Positions 31,328 through 44,233 are shown, numbered from the stretch's first letter. The stretch is 58,811 nucleotides of DNA from Cerioporus squamosus (GCA_022592435.1 JABYQS010000200.1:1-58811); one strand, 5' to 3'. Translations and numbers: made by a program. Notes: generated from the sequence alone by a model not told the origin.

Positions 31328-34300
31328 TTACAACGCGTTGAAGTTCAAGAGAGCGTAGTCATCTGTGTACATGTCCTCTTCGTCGCTGTCTAGGACGTTG
31401 TTGTCCTGAGTAGGTTCGTCGTCGCTCTCGCCCGCCAGATCCTCTGTGTCCAAGTCGCCTACTTCGTCCGGATCCTCGAGATCGCCGCCATATTCAAACC
31501 TCTCCGAGTTGTCCTCGTCATCCGGACCCCCGGCAACGCCATCGTCCACGTCCGCGTCTTGCACTTCATCTTCGACAGCCGCTCCTTCGTCAGCTGGCTC
31601 GGAATGCTCCAGGCTGTGTTTGTCGTCTGCTATGTCCAGACAGCATGGCCTTGAGGAAGCTCCGAGTCCCAGAGCACCGTCGTTGTCTTCGCTGTGTTGT
31701 GCTTCTTGGCCATCGTGCGACTCCCCGGTGGCGGATTGGGAGCCGTCGATAGACTCATTCAAGTTGCGGACTCGGCCCGCATTCTCCCGTGACTTCTCGA
31801 CGCTCTCCCAGGTGGCACGGTGGCCGACTCCGCCACCTAGGTAGCGCATGACAATATCCCGGTCGACGTTCCTGTGGACGTTCATGCAGTTGTCAGTACT
31901 GGTACAGCCTCAACGCCGGATGACGACAGAGCAAGCAAGACTTACATGCTGACGTGGTAGTAGTAGTAATCGTCTGTTTTGCTTGCAGACTTGCATCGCC
32001 GCCCAAGGGGTGAGTGTCCAAGTAGTTCGTCGGTTTCGCCATGTGCTGGAGCGGGCATTATGTATGCTGCGCGAACAACGTCTGAGGGATCAATGAAGCT
32101 GAAAGGGACAGCATCAGGGTCATTGGCGTCCACGAAGCGAACACGGGGATGACGACGGTGCTGGAAGCCGCATGGATAAGATCTGTCGAGCTCGAACCAG
32201 CGAACCCACAGGAAGTGCATGCGCTGCCAGTTTGATGTTGTGCGAGTCTGCCCGGGGCCAATGTAGCGTACGTTGGCGTGGTATACTCCAATGACCCGTG
32301 CATACCAGAATGGGTGATTGTCGTCGGCATCTGGGTCAGCGAGGACCATGATATCGGGGTGTGAGAGGGGGTTGATATAGTCTTGATCTCGGCGCATGTC
32401 ATAGGCCGTATAGTTCCGGCGGACGGCCTTGTGCGGGTAGATGCGACTGTCTAGGATCTGAAGGCCACGACGCTCTGATAGTGCATACTCGTCATCGTAT
32501 GATGTGTCCGGTCGACCTAAGATACGTCCGAGGAGGTGGTCAACCAGGATCGGCATGAAGCCCTGGTTTCAAATTGCGACCTTGCAGTCAGTACACTGGA
32601 CTCGGAGATAAATACAAAGCTCACAGACCTTCGTTGCAGGATCATCGTGATGTTCGTTCAGCCAGCGGGGCAAGTAGATGGGTGACCGTTGGGTCTTGGA
32701 GATGTCGTACGGTTCAGACGGAGATACAGGGTCCGCTTGCTTGCGACGACGTTCTTGTGCCTCAGCGCGGCTCTGTTTGGTGTCTTGCTTGAGTCGCCGT
32801 TGCTCCGAGAGAGGAACATATGTGTCTCGAGAGCGGATCGCCTGGAGTAGGGCACGCCTGCGCTGCTTTCGGGCGATCTGCATCTCATACGCTATCCGGT
32901 TGGTGCGCGCATAGAACCGTTTCACATGCCGGTGCTCAAGCTCCCCCTAGCGCAAGGAAGTTGAACAGAGTCAGAGCGGGCTATGATCACAAGGGATGAG
33001 CAACGACTTACAGTCTGGGTCGTCCAATTGTCTGATGTGCCGTGGCGTTCAATATATGCAGGATAGTCGCCTAAACTGTGGTACTTGTATGTGTTGATGA
33101 TGTTGTACTTGATTTCCTTACGGCATCCATCCGGTTGACCATTCGGTTTCTGGGCCTGCTCCCGCCGAACTCGAGCTTGAGCCTGTTGTGCCGACTCCCG
33201 GGTGCCATGTCGAGGACATGTCACTGTTGCGAACGTGTGCACAGCGGAGTACATGTGCCTTGTGCATGCGCGGAAGATGTCGAGGGTGACGTCAGTGTGG
33301 AGACGAAGTTTCGCGAGAGCATGCCAGACTGCAAGTTCGAAGAGCATATCTTGGACGACCTGTTCGTCGGCGGAGGGTAGGAGGTCTTCGATGGCCGGCA
33401 TAATCGTCTGCAAATGAGGTATCACATCAGAACACCTGCTAGCCAGATTGATATGAAGCATGCACGCACGACGAGGAATGCCTCGTAATCCCACGCGGCG
33501 AGCTTCTTCTGGGAGGACACATCATGTTGGAAATTGCGGATCCGACCGCGACCAAACGTCGGCATATGGCGCATCCTATGCCACAGACCGCAGTGAGCTT
33601 AGCAACAAGAGAAACAAAGCAGATACCATGGATGATGTACCTGTTGTTGAAGTCATTGACTGCCTCGACGTTGTTTCCAAGCGATTCGAGTATGCGCATG
33701 AGGTGGTTGAATGTGTTCTTCCATACTCCCAGCTCGAACTCGTGCATTAGATCCGGGGCAAGTAGCTCATAAAGATCGAGACCATGTTGAGACAGGAGGG
33801 CTGAGAACGCGCTCTGCAGACATGGATTGAGAGAGATATTGATGTGCGAGGATGATGGAACGTACTCGTATGGGATTCAGCGACTGTGGCTCGAGCAGCT
33901 CCTTGACACGTGCACTGTTCAGTGAGCGTCCTTGAAAGACAAGCTTGCGAGCACGCCGAATCTTGCTATGTACCGCTGTACTGTCCACACGACGCTCGGC
34001 GACACGACGATCACAATCCGCCGCAGTGCCTGCCTCACATACTTCATCCTTCTTGACCAAGCAGCGTGGACAAAGGCAGTTGGCGAGTGGTTTCAGAGCA
34101 GCGATGAGCGCCCTGTGCTGACGGTCAGTTGCTGGATCGAAGTAGGAAGTCTAGCGGTACCTTACTTCTCAGGATAGTCCGCGGAATATGTGAAGAAGCG
34201 GGGGAATAATCGTCGCCTGACACCGTCTCCGCACTCGAGCACGATCCCGTTCTTGTATGCTTCGCGAAACTCCGGGTCGAGTAGGAGGTCCCATACTTGT

Positions 34301-36049
34301 TGATAGAGCTCTCGTTTGCAGAACTTGAGCACGTCGGGAGATGGGTTCTGGTTGTGTGCTGCAGTGTACGCGTTCTTCACATAGTCAGGAAGCTAGAGCA
34401 TATACTTGTATGTGAGTATCCAGTAACGCAAACATGGAGCATACGCACCTGGGGTATGTACGCCAGATGTTGCGCCGCAAACTCGGTCGGCCATCCTCGG
34501 ATGTACTTAGATAGATGGCCGAAGTAAAGGTATATCGGCCAAAGCGCTGCTGATCCGAAATTCGATAGATGCGTCTCGTCGGACCACAGGAGAAGCGGCA
34601 ATATTGCGTACTCCAAGTCCGGATCGTCGCCTTCAATCCGGTCCATCTTCCGGATCTTCTCGTCCTCCTCCAGCATAGCGTTCGAGTTGTAGCAGTCGGT
34701 GATAACGCGGATTGCAGGCGGAGGATGGGCGGAATGCGAGGGTGTAGGGGGAGCATCGGCTGTGGAGGTATGGGGTGACGCAGACATAGGCGAGTTGGGT
34801 CGAGACGCCCTATTCGCGCCATTGTCGCAAGAGGACCCACGCTGCTCGGGCGTGTCGGGGATCCACCAGCGAGTGTGAGGTACCCAGTGGTATTGCCCGG
34901 AGAACCGAGCTGTCCTGTCGGTTACGACACCCTTAATAAGATCGAGCAGTTGTCGGTGCACGACACCGCGGACCTCAGCCTTCGGAGCATCGTCTTCGGA
35001 ACGGTAGCTAGCTCCGACCTTAGGAAGCGGTATGAAGACGGAGGACGTGCGCCATCCATCCTCTCCGCTGAAGATGCTGTCAGGGCTCCCAATCCATTCA
35101 TCAAGCAACCTCTCCGCTTTCGCCGCACCGAACCCTTCGAGTTCCTCCACGCTGAACCCCTTGGATTGCAGCATGTGGATGAAGTCGTCGAATGCGTCCT
35201 TCGACTTCACGTCTGAACGGCCATAGAAATAGTCGCAGAGCCGGAACTGCGAGGCATTATCAAACGGCGAGTAGTCGCAATGAGCACCAGATGCCGAGGG
35301 CTGTTGGGAAGGCTGCTCGACAGGGCGGGCCCGGGTGAGCCAAGCAAGACTCTGGTGATGTCGCGATGATGTGTCTCTGGTTTGGCTGTCTGGCTGCTCG
35401 AGGCCCGGCGCGTCGCAGAGCCAGTCCAGGGAAAGGTCGGCCTCGGGATCTTCCTTCGGGATACGGGTGTACCGACGGAAAATTCCAAAGCTATCTGGCT
35501 CCGTGTCGTAGGTTGTCTCTCTGCTTGATGCTGTGTCCTCGGAGATCTTGGAAGGTGTCGATGGGATGGGCGACGGCGCATCAGGAATAAGAGCAGCGTA
35601 TTGGGACGGAAGAGCGCTGTGACTCGAGGGGATAAAGTCCTCTGGGGGTTTCGGAACCCGTACTCGCCGCCCTGCGCGCGTTGTAGCCACGGGACTGGGG
35701 ACGGAGGCAGGTGGTGGCGGAGGGGGTGGGGGTGGAGATGGAGATGGCGGAGAGAGATCCAGCAATGTCTCCTACCTCATAACTCAATCCATGTATCTCA
35801 GCCAGGCTACCATCATGAACATACCTCGGGCTCTTCTCTAGCAGCATCCTTCTGTCCTCCGATGCGAGCGCGCTTGCGTGGCGCTGCCACTGGTCTCTCA
35901 TTCTTGCGCTTCATTCTTTGGATCCCCGGGATGCGAAGCCGACAGGTGAGATTATGGATACCTAGGCTGATCCTGCTGTCGTAACTCTTCTTGCATCCAG
36001 GGTACTTGCATGGGTATTTAGGCGGCGTTTTTTTGTTCTCCTGCGGCAT
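31328..36049 (-). CDS. Plavaka transposase (EnSpm/CACTA-like)
   Basis: Cut-and-paste DNA transposase typical of basidiomycete genomes. It starts at ATG 36049 with an atypical zinc finger (YPCKYPGCKKSYDSRISLGI, then HNLTC), splices (EEPE to ETLLDLSPPS) to a proline-rich region, then the core: FRLCDYFYGRSDVKSKDAFD, ITDCYNSNAMLEEDEKIRKM, LLLWSDETHLSNFGSAALWP, IYLYFGHLSKYIRGWPTEFA, IPQ spliced to LPDYVKNAYTAAHNQ, FFTYSADYPEK, CLCPRC, LLAPDLMHEFELGVWKNTFN, and GELEHRHVKRFYARTNR. The C-terminal domain is also complete (DYINPLSHPDIMVLADPDAD, FWYARVIGVYHANVRYIGPG, MHFLWVRWFELDRSYPCGF) and ends in an acidic tail. DDE candidates include Asp in WSDET and Asp in APDLMHEFE. All introns I checked are about 50-65 bp and in phase, with no stops, so it looks intact. 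The stop is at 31328-31330. Confidence 0.9.
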
Positions 36050-36415
36050 AGTGAACTGGTAGAATATGAGTAGCTAGAGGGTATGGGTAGGAGGCATGTG
36101 AAGCGGAAGAGCGGTGTCGGTGGCGACAGTCGACTAGCTGATTGCGCGGCAAGATAGCATGGGAAAGAGTCAATGGTCGCACGCGCAGGCGCGTCGCGTC
36201 GCGACCTGCAAACGGTCACATGATCGTGTTTCATTCGCGCTCATGTCTTCTCTACTTCTCTCTTAGCTCTCCCCATGTCTCTGCAAGACTCCGCTCTTCC
36301 GAGCGCGACATATAAGCCTGAGCTCTGGCTCGCTTGGCAAATCGCTCCTTTCTCTCTTACCCTCACATCCCTGCCTCCCCAAGACCTGCGCCATTGCGGC
36401 TCGACTCGGTCGGAC
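36050..36415. promoter_or_regulatory. Shared bidirectional promoter region
   Basis: Head-to-head spacer between the Plavaka transposase (minus, ATG 36049) and the DUF6698-like gene (plus, ATG 36416). An ATATAAG box at about 36308-36315 is 100 bp upstream of 36416 and supports that start over the earlier in-frame ATG at 36275. It contains CGCGCAGGCGCGTCGCG-type GC palindromes near 36180 and the right copy of CAGTCGACTAGC. Confidence 0.55.
36127..36138. repeat. CAGTCGACTAGC, right copy
   Basis: Direct repeat of 31230-31241, 78 bp upstream of the Plavaka start codon. Confidence 0.6.
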
Positions 36416-38251
36416 ATGCCTCCTCCTCCCGTAACTCCGACTACCGGCGGCAGTAGCAGAAGAGCGGGCAACGAACGTCGGCTTTCGCATCCATCTCCTA
36501 CTCCGCGTCGTCATCCGCTGGCTTCAGTGATTCGAGGCAAGGAGAACATTCCTCCCGAGTCCTCTTCCCGGGTCCGCCGACAGGCACTAGCTACAACTCA
36601 GACTCCGCCTCCCACTCAGACCCTGCCCCCTCCCCCGTCGACTCAGCCCCGTCTAGCTCCATCTTCGCTCTCTACATCTGCTGCTGATGAGTACGAGGAC
36701 GAAGGCGAGGACGAGCTCGACGAGCTCGAGCATGACCCTGATGATCTTACTCAGGAGGACAAGGACATGCTGCACGCGCTCGATGCGAATGCCAGGTAAG
36801 TCCTGTTGCTCTATTCCGACAACTATGCCACACTCATCACTTCGCTCTCTAGCCAAGCTCTACGTGCCGTGACCGGTACACAGGAGTTCTACGAAGCTGC
36901 CTGCATTGCCGTTCGCTTCCTCGGCCACTACCCCAACCACGTCCGCGTCCTTACCGAAGGCCTCACTTACATCGTCAACAACATTCCGTCCGAAGCGCGC
37001 CCCCTGAAGTGAGCCTTCGTTGTTCATGATTATCTGTATGCCGCTCACGATAGCAGTACGAGCGACGAATACAACCCCAGCGTCGAGACTGACATTGTAT
37101 GGGATGCAGTCGAGATCTTCCTACCAAAGCTCATCAAGTGTGCATCGTATATCCTCCGCCACGATGACCTGATCGCTCGCATCGCACACTACGTATGTCT
37201 GCCCTGCACCTAGATCGTTGAATTTACCCTGCTCACTGCTAATACTCCATAGCTTGAACTCGTCACCAAGTATGTCCGAGGCAACGACTTCCAGCGTATC
37301 AAGCCCAACATCATGAAGATCGCTGATATCCCCGACCCGGCCTCGATCTTCGAAGACAAGTCAAACCGTGGCTGGAACGCGAACGAATTCGCTGAGCTTC
37401 TTGTCCCTCTCACCGAGCTGGAGACGTTCAGGGCCGACCCTGCCGGGTACGTCTCAGCACTCAGTTGGCCACCTGAATACTATTGCTGACTGTTCGCTCT
37501 CGACAGGTACTGTGCAAAGGTAATCACCGGCCAGAAGGTTATTCTTTCGGACGACTGGCCGGTGTGCTTCTACGACCTCAAGAAGGTACAGCCTGGGAAG
37601 GCCAAACCCGGCTTCCTGAAGAGTCTGATCCTCGACCGTGTATGTCCGCACGTTCCATCTCACGGCGCGTACACGCTGATGTGATTTCGTTCTGAAGTGC
37701 TACAGATGGCTTATCACCGGCAAAGGATCCGCATTCCTGCAGTATAACTGGACGCGCAAGTCTCGTGGGAAGCCCTCCGTCGCGCAGAACGGCGAGGTCA
37801 ACTTCGTCACCCTCCCGAGCATCCTCTACGTCGCATGCATTGTATGTAACCTCCCACTAGTCTCGCCCTTCCTCTGCTCATGAGCTGGCTTGTGACAGGC
37901 CCGCAACTGTCTCACCTCATCGACTACCTGGTGCGATGTTGATGGAGCGCACTGGAATGCCGAAGAATTCGTCAAGTCTGTGTACCAAGCCGTATTCCAC
38001 GACCCGGAATGGGCCGACGAGCTGGAGGACTGGTGGACGAAGTAAGTCTATCGTTTGTGTGCTCATCTATGTACTCACCCTGTCACTGGTGCTATTGTAG
38101 GCGTATCTATGGAACCGGGGAAGAGGAGAACGAGGTCGTCGTCGAGAAGCGCAAGGACACAGCGCTCAAGCGGTTCCTGCAGGAATGCGACGGCGGAAAC
38201 CCTCGCAAGCGCGCCAAACCCAACACACCGTCAACCTCATCCTCGAGCTAG
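36416..38251 (+). CDS. DUF6698-like protein
   Basis: Function unknown. Eight exons join in phase: 36416-36795, 36853-37008, 37054-37192, 37253-37446, 37507-37639, 37698-37841, 37899-38041 and 38101-38251, about 480 codons. The N-terminus is disordered (KENIPPESSSRVRRQA, then a Pro-rich run and an acidic stretch DEYEDEGEDELDELEHDPDD). The folded part has QALRAVTGTQEFYEAACIAV, ELVTKYVRGNDFQRIKPNIM, WPVCFYDLKKVQPGKAKPGF, WLITGKGSAFLQYNWTRKSR, VNFVTLPSILYVACIARNCL, TWCDVDGAHWNAEEFVKSVY and DELEDWWTKRIYG. This layout (fallen-apart N-terminus, SLLVDR-like block, YVA-x-QVR-like block, DG-x(4)-EEF, final WW) matches DUF6698 proteins, an Agaricomycete family often near transposons. The tail is basic (RKRAKPN), possibly nuclear. 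Its head-to-head position with the Plavaka gene suggests shared expression. Confidence 0.75.
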
Positions 38252-41200
38252 GTCACTCAACAGCAAGACGCGTTCAACTCTCTGACAACGAAGTAGACTC
38301 CGGTGCGTGGCATCTCTTCTCACGGATGCCCGTTACTGATCGCGCATCACGTCCGCAGCTTTCCAACTTCGCCCAGATGTACAGTATCACCTCGCCCTTT
38401 CCGGAACACCATGACTACGCGCTGTGTTCCCGAAACTCTCTCGCTTATCGCTTCCAACATCCCTGCTCGTCCTTTGTACTAGAATCCCCACCGGTCATGT
38501 TCAACACACGATCGGGGTATGCTCCTATCTTTGATAGCCAAGTCGTCCCATGTACGGTATCGTGAATCAAATTGCTATTTGAATCGCTACTACCCGAATT
38601 CCGCGCCAGTATTTACGTCCGCAGCAGCGCCGTCAGTGGGTTCTCGTGCCAACTGTGAGACCGCATCTCCCTGTATAGTGACTAATATCCCTCTGCAGAG
38701 AGCCCCGCCTGTCCGACAGCATGTCGCCGACTTGCGCGCATGACTACTATGGTCTACCATCTCTCAGCCCACGTCCGGAAGCCCTCTACAGATGCCTGTC
38801 AGGCGCTCCGCGATGATTTATAGAACTCTACAGCCGCACTCGTGAGGGTCTGTGGGGGTCTGCAAATGCCCGAGCGACCCCCTGTAGCCCTCTGTAGGTC
38901 AATTTGCAAGCACGCACTCCCGTGTAGTAAGTGGCCACCCGTATATTGGACTATTTTAACCCGGTAGACCGAGATGAATCTTCACATAGGCTTGAAGCCC
39001 AGGTGTCACTTTCCGTGATGATTGGCTCGTTCCGCACGAATCCCAGCCGGCCTCCTCGGTCTCTTGGCCGTCCTAGCTGGGCATGCCGAGCGACCGAGAC
39101 GGGCCCGGCTGACGCAGCTGCCAGATGGCCATTGTTCAAGATGGTGCGATCATCAGCTAAGTAGGGCTCATAAAACCGAGGAGAAAGCTCATTATTGGCA
39201 CTCATTATTTGTGGTAAGGCGGTACAGCAGCGGCTCTCGGATACTCACACTCTGCCGCGCTCCGATATCCCGGCATGCGCATTGCTCAGGCCTTGTCCGA
39301 GTGACATCTGGACGACCTGTTCCTGTGCCTTGGCTCCTGCAGAATTGGGCTGTCGTGTGGCCTCACCTCGACTGCTCACGGATGGTCCTCCTCACCGTCG
39401 CTATGGCAGGAAGATCGGGCATGGGGCACGTCTCACTGTTGAAACCTTCAAGTTACCCCGGTTCTGTGCGGCGGAGCGCAGTCGCTACCGCGATCTGCTT
39501 TCCCTACCGGCCGCACAAGGAGGTTTACCCCGGCAGCCCGCATGCCCGTAGAAATGCATTGCCATACGAAGCAGGAAGTACGCCCGCGGACCAGGATTAG
39601 TCTCGCCCATCAGCACCGCACCCGGGCGCAAACCTTGTCTTGCAATCCCCGTCACCAGTGGGTAGACCGTCGGGCGTGACCCTTCATCTTCAGATCCACC
39701 GCAGCCTTGGTGACATGCGGCATGTGCTACTGGTCCGGAGTTTCCCATTCCGAAGACAAAGTTATAGGATGCGTTGACACCCGTCACACCTGTGTGAGTA
39801 ATAGTCCATACGTGTGCATGCTGAACAGCGCGACTCTCCAGGGTTCAGAGCTATATGCGGCTGACTCTGGTGCGTTGCTGCGAGCTTCCGTGGCGGGCGC
39901 AACCGCGCGGACTTCGAGAAGAAGGCTCGCAGTACCTCAAGGCCAAAAGAAGCACATGCTAGCTGCATAAGATATCGTGGAGCGTCCATCGCAAGCCCAG
40001 TTTGCCTCAACCAGGTAGATGGACCTGACAAACCCCGAGATCCAGACGCCGCCCGTCTGACAGACTCAATGAGCTGCTTCGCGTCTCGCTCCTCAGCGCC
40101 GTCCCCGGCGCACGCCCTTCGCAAGTTCCTATTACCCCAGAACGTATGTCCGACCTTCGACGAACCCGGGCTGGGACGCATCTGACGTCTTCCTCGGACA
40201 GGCAGGTACGAGCAATTCCACCGCGATTGGAGACTAAAGAAAGTCCGTTATGGCATCCCGCTTGTCCTGGGTAAGGGAACCTCTTGGTCCCTTCGCTCCC
40301 CACGGTCTCCAGATACCAGTACATCTAGAAGCAGATATAGTAGCGGTACTGGCATCTCGAGGACTGCGCAGGAACTCAATACCCCGAAGCAATGTCACAG
40401 GCCGGCCCGCGGGTGCGCTTCTCGTCTCATGTGCATCCTCGACGCCGAGAGGGCAGATGACGACAAGAAGCCTCAGGCTTGGAAATGCTCGTCGGGCCTG
40501 AAAGCGCAGTGAACCTTCGCTCTGCAGCCGGCTCCGCGGGAAGCATCGCTCTTGCTTCTCGCATGAGCGGGGTCGGGCAGCACACTTCCTTGGCAATGTC
40601 GATGAGGGAGCGGCCGTGTCTCCCGAACAGCACTCAATCATGAGATGGCGAACGACCAGCAGTGCAGAAGCCCGCCGCGAGCGTGGCCGACTTAACAGCA
40701 ACAGGAAGTTCAGCTGCTAGGACAGTGATGAGCATGTGTTTGTTCAAGCCCGCTTGGCCGTGCCGTACATGCCATGGCGGGCCCTGTGGCAATAAGCTCA
40801 AGCTCGCCCGCCGGTATCTGAGCGTAGCTATACGCTGCCCCACAAGCCTAGTGCCGGAGTGCATGTGTGTGGTCACCGGTCTCCAAGGTTGGCCATTGGG
40901 AGCGGACACTGACAACACCTCCGTGTCCACTGGTCTACTTCACGCCGCGGGCATTCCGGTTGGTTAGCCCTTCCTCCCAAATCCATCGAATTGGAACCCT
41001 AGTAACCCCGTGGGGACCGGAGATCTCATCGCCCAGAGGCTCGCGCAGGTAAGGCACGATAAATGAAGCTATTTGTACGACGGACGGAGCGCTTTGATCT
41101 CGTCTTGCAGGGACAAGGTTCCATATACTCTACGCCCAGACGTCCGATATATCTGTCGCGCCCGCCGCATGACGCCATGACGTGCCTTGAGTATAGCACA

Positions 41201-41587
41201 GGGACTTATGCCAGTACTGTAGGGAGCACCCGGAAAGTACTCGCAACGCAGGCATGCCGAGAGAACTTCCGATGTGCACGGCGCGTCGGTTCCAGATGGC
41301 GCCATGTGCACGCGCGCAAGCTCATTCAAAAGAACCTAGAAGCCCGCTGAAGTCGGCGACCCGGTATGAACGGGGCGACAGTAGTGCCATTGTCACATAG
41401 GCCGCAGGCGCGAACTCACCGTCCGGCGGGTGCATGGCGTCCTCGGGTAGCAACCCCGAATTTGGGACAGAACGAACGGGGACCTGGAGGGAGCACTGGC
41501 GCGCATAACGAACCCATACCCGTATGCAACAGGGCAAAGCCCATATATTGAACGAGCTCCTACGCTCGCAATGCATGCAGCGACTAC
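38252..41587. other. 3.3-kb stretch without a supported gene
   Basis: Read in all frames, nothing resembles a known family and there is no splice-joinable series. Near 38780-38890 short CTCTACAG, CTGTGGGGGTC and CCCTGTAGCCCTCTGTAG blocks repeat in both orientations and could be a transposon end. The rest looks like old, degraded sequence. Confidence 0.4.
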
Positions 41588-44112
41588 TTAGTACAGCGCG
41601 AGCGCATCCACGACGACGTTCGGAGACTGCAGCGGACGCCTCATCAGCATTCGAGGTCGCCCAAGGCCACCAGGCACACAAATCAAAAAGACTACATACG
41701 AGGTAATCGTCGCCGCTCGAGCCGGACGCAACGTAGATGGTGAGCGTGTTCGAGCCCGACACCAGCGTCCCAGACGGGATCGCGTACGTGTACTCGTTGT
41801 TGATCCCGCGCCACGTCCCGCGCGTCACCCCGCGGCTGTTGAGGTCCGTCGGGGCCGCGGGCACGCTGCTGCTCCAGCCGTTCACGGTCACCGTCGGGCG
41901 CCCGCCCGCGAACGAGAGCGTAGTTGCGATCTTGAGCGTGCGCGCGCCGGTCTGGGAGGACGAGAGGTTGAACTTGACCGTCACGGGCCCGATCGCCTTG
42001 AAGATCGCCATGGGGAACTCGGACACGGACGAGGAGCCGACGGTGTAGGTGATCCCGGACCAGCCGCCCATGCGCGAGTCCGACGGGTGCATCGTCTCGA
42101 TCTTGTCGGCGTTCTTGAAGCCCGCGGGCGTGCCGTCAAAGTCGCCGATCTGCCAGATGTAGGTCGTTTTCTGGCCGGGGCGGGGTGTCAGAGGCACGGC
42201 GTCAGCTCCGGCGATCGGGGTCAGAGGAGTGCGAATAGAGGGCCAGTGCTCACGTCGTCTGCGTTCGAATCGGCAATGTTCGCGGTCACCGTCGTGCCGG
42301 TGGAGACCGTGACGGTGGTCGTGCCGACCGCGAGCTCGTTCTTGTAGACTACAGCCCAAGGTGCCCTTCAGCTACCACAAATACACGCGTGAGACGGTGA
42401 GCGTGACACTCACGAGTCTGAGTGTAGGTACCGGGCTTCATCTTCGGCGACGTGAACGAGCCCGACGAGTCTGCCTTGACCCAGTACTGCGCCGCCGAGT
42501 TCGCCCAGCCGATGGTGATCTTGTCCGAGAACGCAGACGGGATGCCGGAGGCCGTGCCCCTGACGTAGCCGCGGTTTGCGAACGTCGTGAGACCGCTCGG
42601 GTTGAGCGCCTCCCAGAACGTCGTGTCTGCGCCGTCAATGTGAGCGAAGAAGAACCGGTCTCGAGGACGGGAACGGGGACGCACCGAAGTCGGCGGACGG
42701 GGCGGAGCCGGTGGTGAACCAGAGCGCGTAGGGGCCGTGCAGGCCCTGGCGGTACGCTGCGTGCGGAAATCAATCGGGATGCGTAGGAAGAGGAAACAGG
42801 CACGCAGGGGACGCTCACATTCGGTCTGGACGTGTCCGGAGTTCTGGATAAAACATGGCGTGAGCTGCTGTGATATGACGCATTATTCGTGAACCATGGT
42901 ATTTACCATGTCTAGAACGAGAACATGAGCATCATCGCGTCAATGTACGAACACAATAGCAGACGCACAAAAGTAAAGCTCCGATTGGTCGGCTAGACAT
43001 ATGTGGGAGGCAGTCTGTCAGTAGTGCTCGGACGACGGGCGCTGTAGGTGGTACTAACCACCCTGGAAGTCAATGTCGCTGGGAAGCCAATGTGAGCGCT
43101 ACGACTCGGATACACGTACGGGGATGTCCGAAGCCTGAACGTACCGGAAGAAGGGGCCCCCAGAACTGCTCTCGTAGCCGACCCCAGGGATGATCATGTA
43201 GGCACCAATGCCGTTGCCAGTGACGCCATGGACCTGGTCCTCGATGAACCGCTTTGACGAGTAAACTGCGCACCACCAGGTGTAGATCCATTTAGCAACC
43301 GTCACGGCCAGCACATAGCGGTAGATGGAGGCGTACACTTTGAACGGGTCTGTCCGTTGACCAAGAACACGTCGCTGCCCTCGATGGCCCCCGAGTTGCC
43401 GTAGATCGTCGCCGGGGTCGGGCCGGTGGGGAGCGTCGCACGGCTCAGACGGGCGATGAAGCGGAGCTCGCCGACGGACGGCTCTGCGGTCGTGCTGCAG
43501 TGTGATGAGGGCGCATATACTTCGGAAGGCATGGCACAACGCACTAGGTGGCCATGTGGATCGCGGGGGTCTTGTACTGCGCAACATACTGCAGAAGAAG
43601 GGATGCTCAAGCAAGTCCGTTGAGCCGGTGGATCTGGAGCGCAGCACGGGGAAATGAGGAGAGCGTACGTACGTATTGGGTGAGCGTGGAGGTCTGGCAG
43701 GTGATCAGGATGTAGTTGTTGTTGTTGCCTGTGCGCGCGTTCGTGCAGGAGGCAGAGCCCAGACCCGAAGACTGCGTAGACCGAGTGTGATCAGCGCTGA
43801 ACCCTGCACTACCCAGGAGAGAGCAGGGACATACGATTTGGCTGAACTTGCTGGAGTCCTGCGCCTCGATGCCGTTGAACTTCATGGACGTGATGTCGCC
43901 ATTGCTAGAGTTGACTGCGGAGAGATGTACTTATGTGAGCATCTGAGTAGTACCCAGACGCATTACGCAAACAACGTACTGGTAAACACCAGACCGCCGG
44001 CGGTGTCGACTGTCCAGGACGAGCCAGACGTGGTCAGGCCGAAGGCTGCAAACGTCGGCGCAGCGAGCGCAACGAGCGGAAGGAGAACGCGAAGGGCCTT
44101 GTTCAGCAGCAT
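41588..44112 (-). CDS. Rhamnogalacturonan lyase, PL4 family, secreted
   Basis: Extracellular enzyme that cleaves the rhamnose-galacturonate backbone of pectin by beta-elimination. It starts at ATG 44112 with a clear signal peptide ([22 protein letters not shown]). The N-terminal beta-sandwich carries [76 protein letters not shown] and [20 protein letters not shown]. The middle domain has [20 protein letters not shown], spliced by a 58-bp intron to [20 protein letters not shown]. The C-terminal carbohydrate-binding-like domain has [74 protein letters not shown] and a final exon [12 protein letters not shown]. All three PL4 domains are present, and an apparent frame change near 42680 is resolved by the 58-bp intron. 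It indicates a plant-cell-wall-degrading lifestyle. A TATA box lies 110 bp upstream. Confidence 0.9.
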
Positions 44113-44222
44113 GATGACAGCGACCACAGACCAAGTACTCGAGACCGGGCGGTATGTTCTCCGAGTCCCAGAGACAAGAACGCAACTTGTCTGAAGGATG
44201 CTGTGATCGAACCACGATGGCG

Positions 44223-44233
44223 CCCTTATATAT
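44223..44233 (-). promoter_or_regulatory. TATA box of the PL4 gene
   Basis: The minus strand reads CATATATAAGG, about 110 bp before the start codon at 44112. Confidence 0.5.

Larger units (their letters stand above)
28030..38251. mobile_element. Cluster of DNA-transposon genes (KDZ and Plavaka), ends not resolved
   Basis: Two intact transposase-class genes of different superfamilies, KDZ and Plavaka (EnSpm/CACTA-like), lie within 10 kb with a DUF6698-like gene beside them. Their terminal inverted repeats and target-site duplications could not be placed by eye. The interval given is the gene span, not the element boundaries. Confidence 0.6.

Noticed and set aside
38780..38890. Possible transposon terminus with CTGTAG repeats
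   Set aside because: No matching inverted copy was found at the left side of the Plavaka or KDZ genes.
42640..42700. Apparent frameshift in the PL4 gene
   Set aside because: A 58-bp intron with GTGCGT and GCAG borders restores the frame (ADF to [10 protein letters not shown]).
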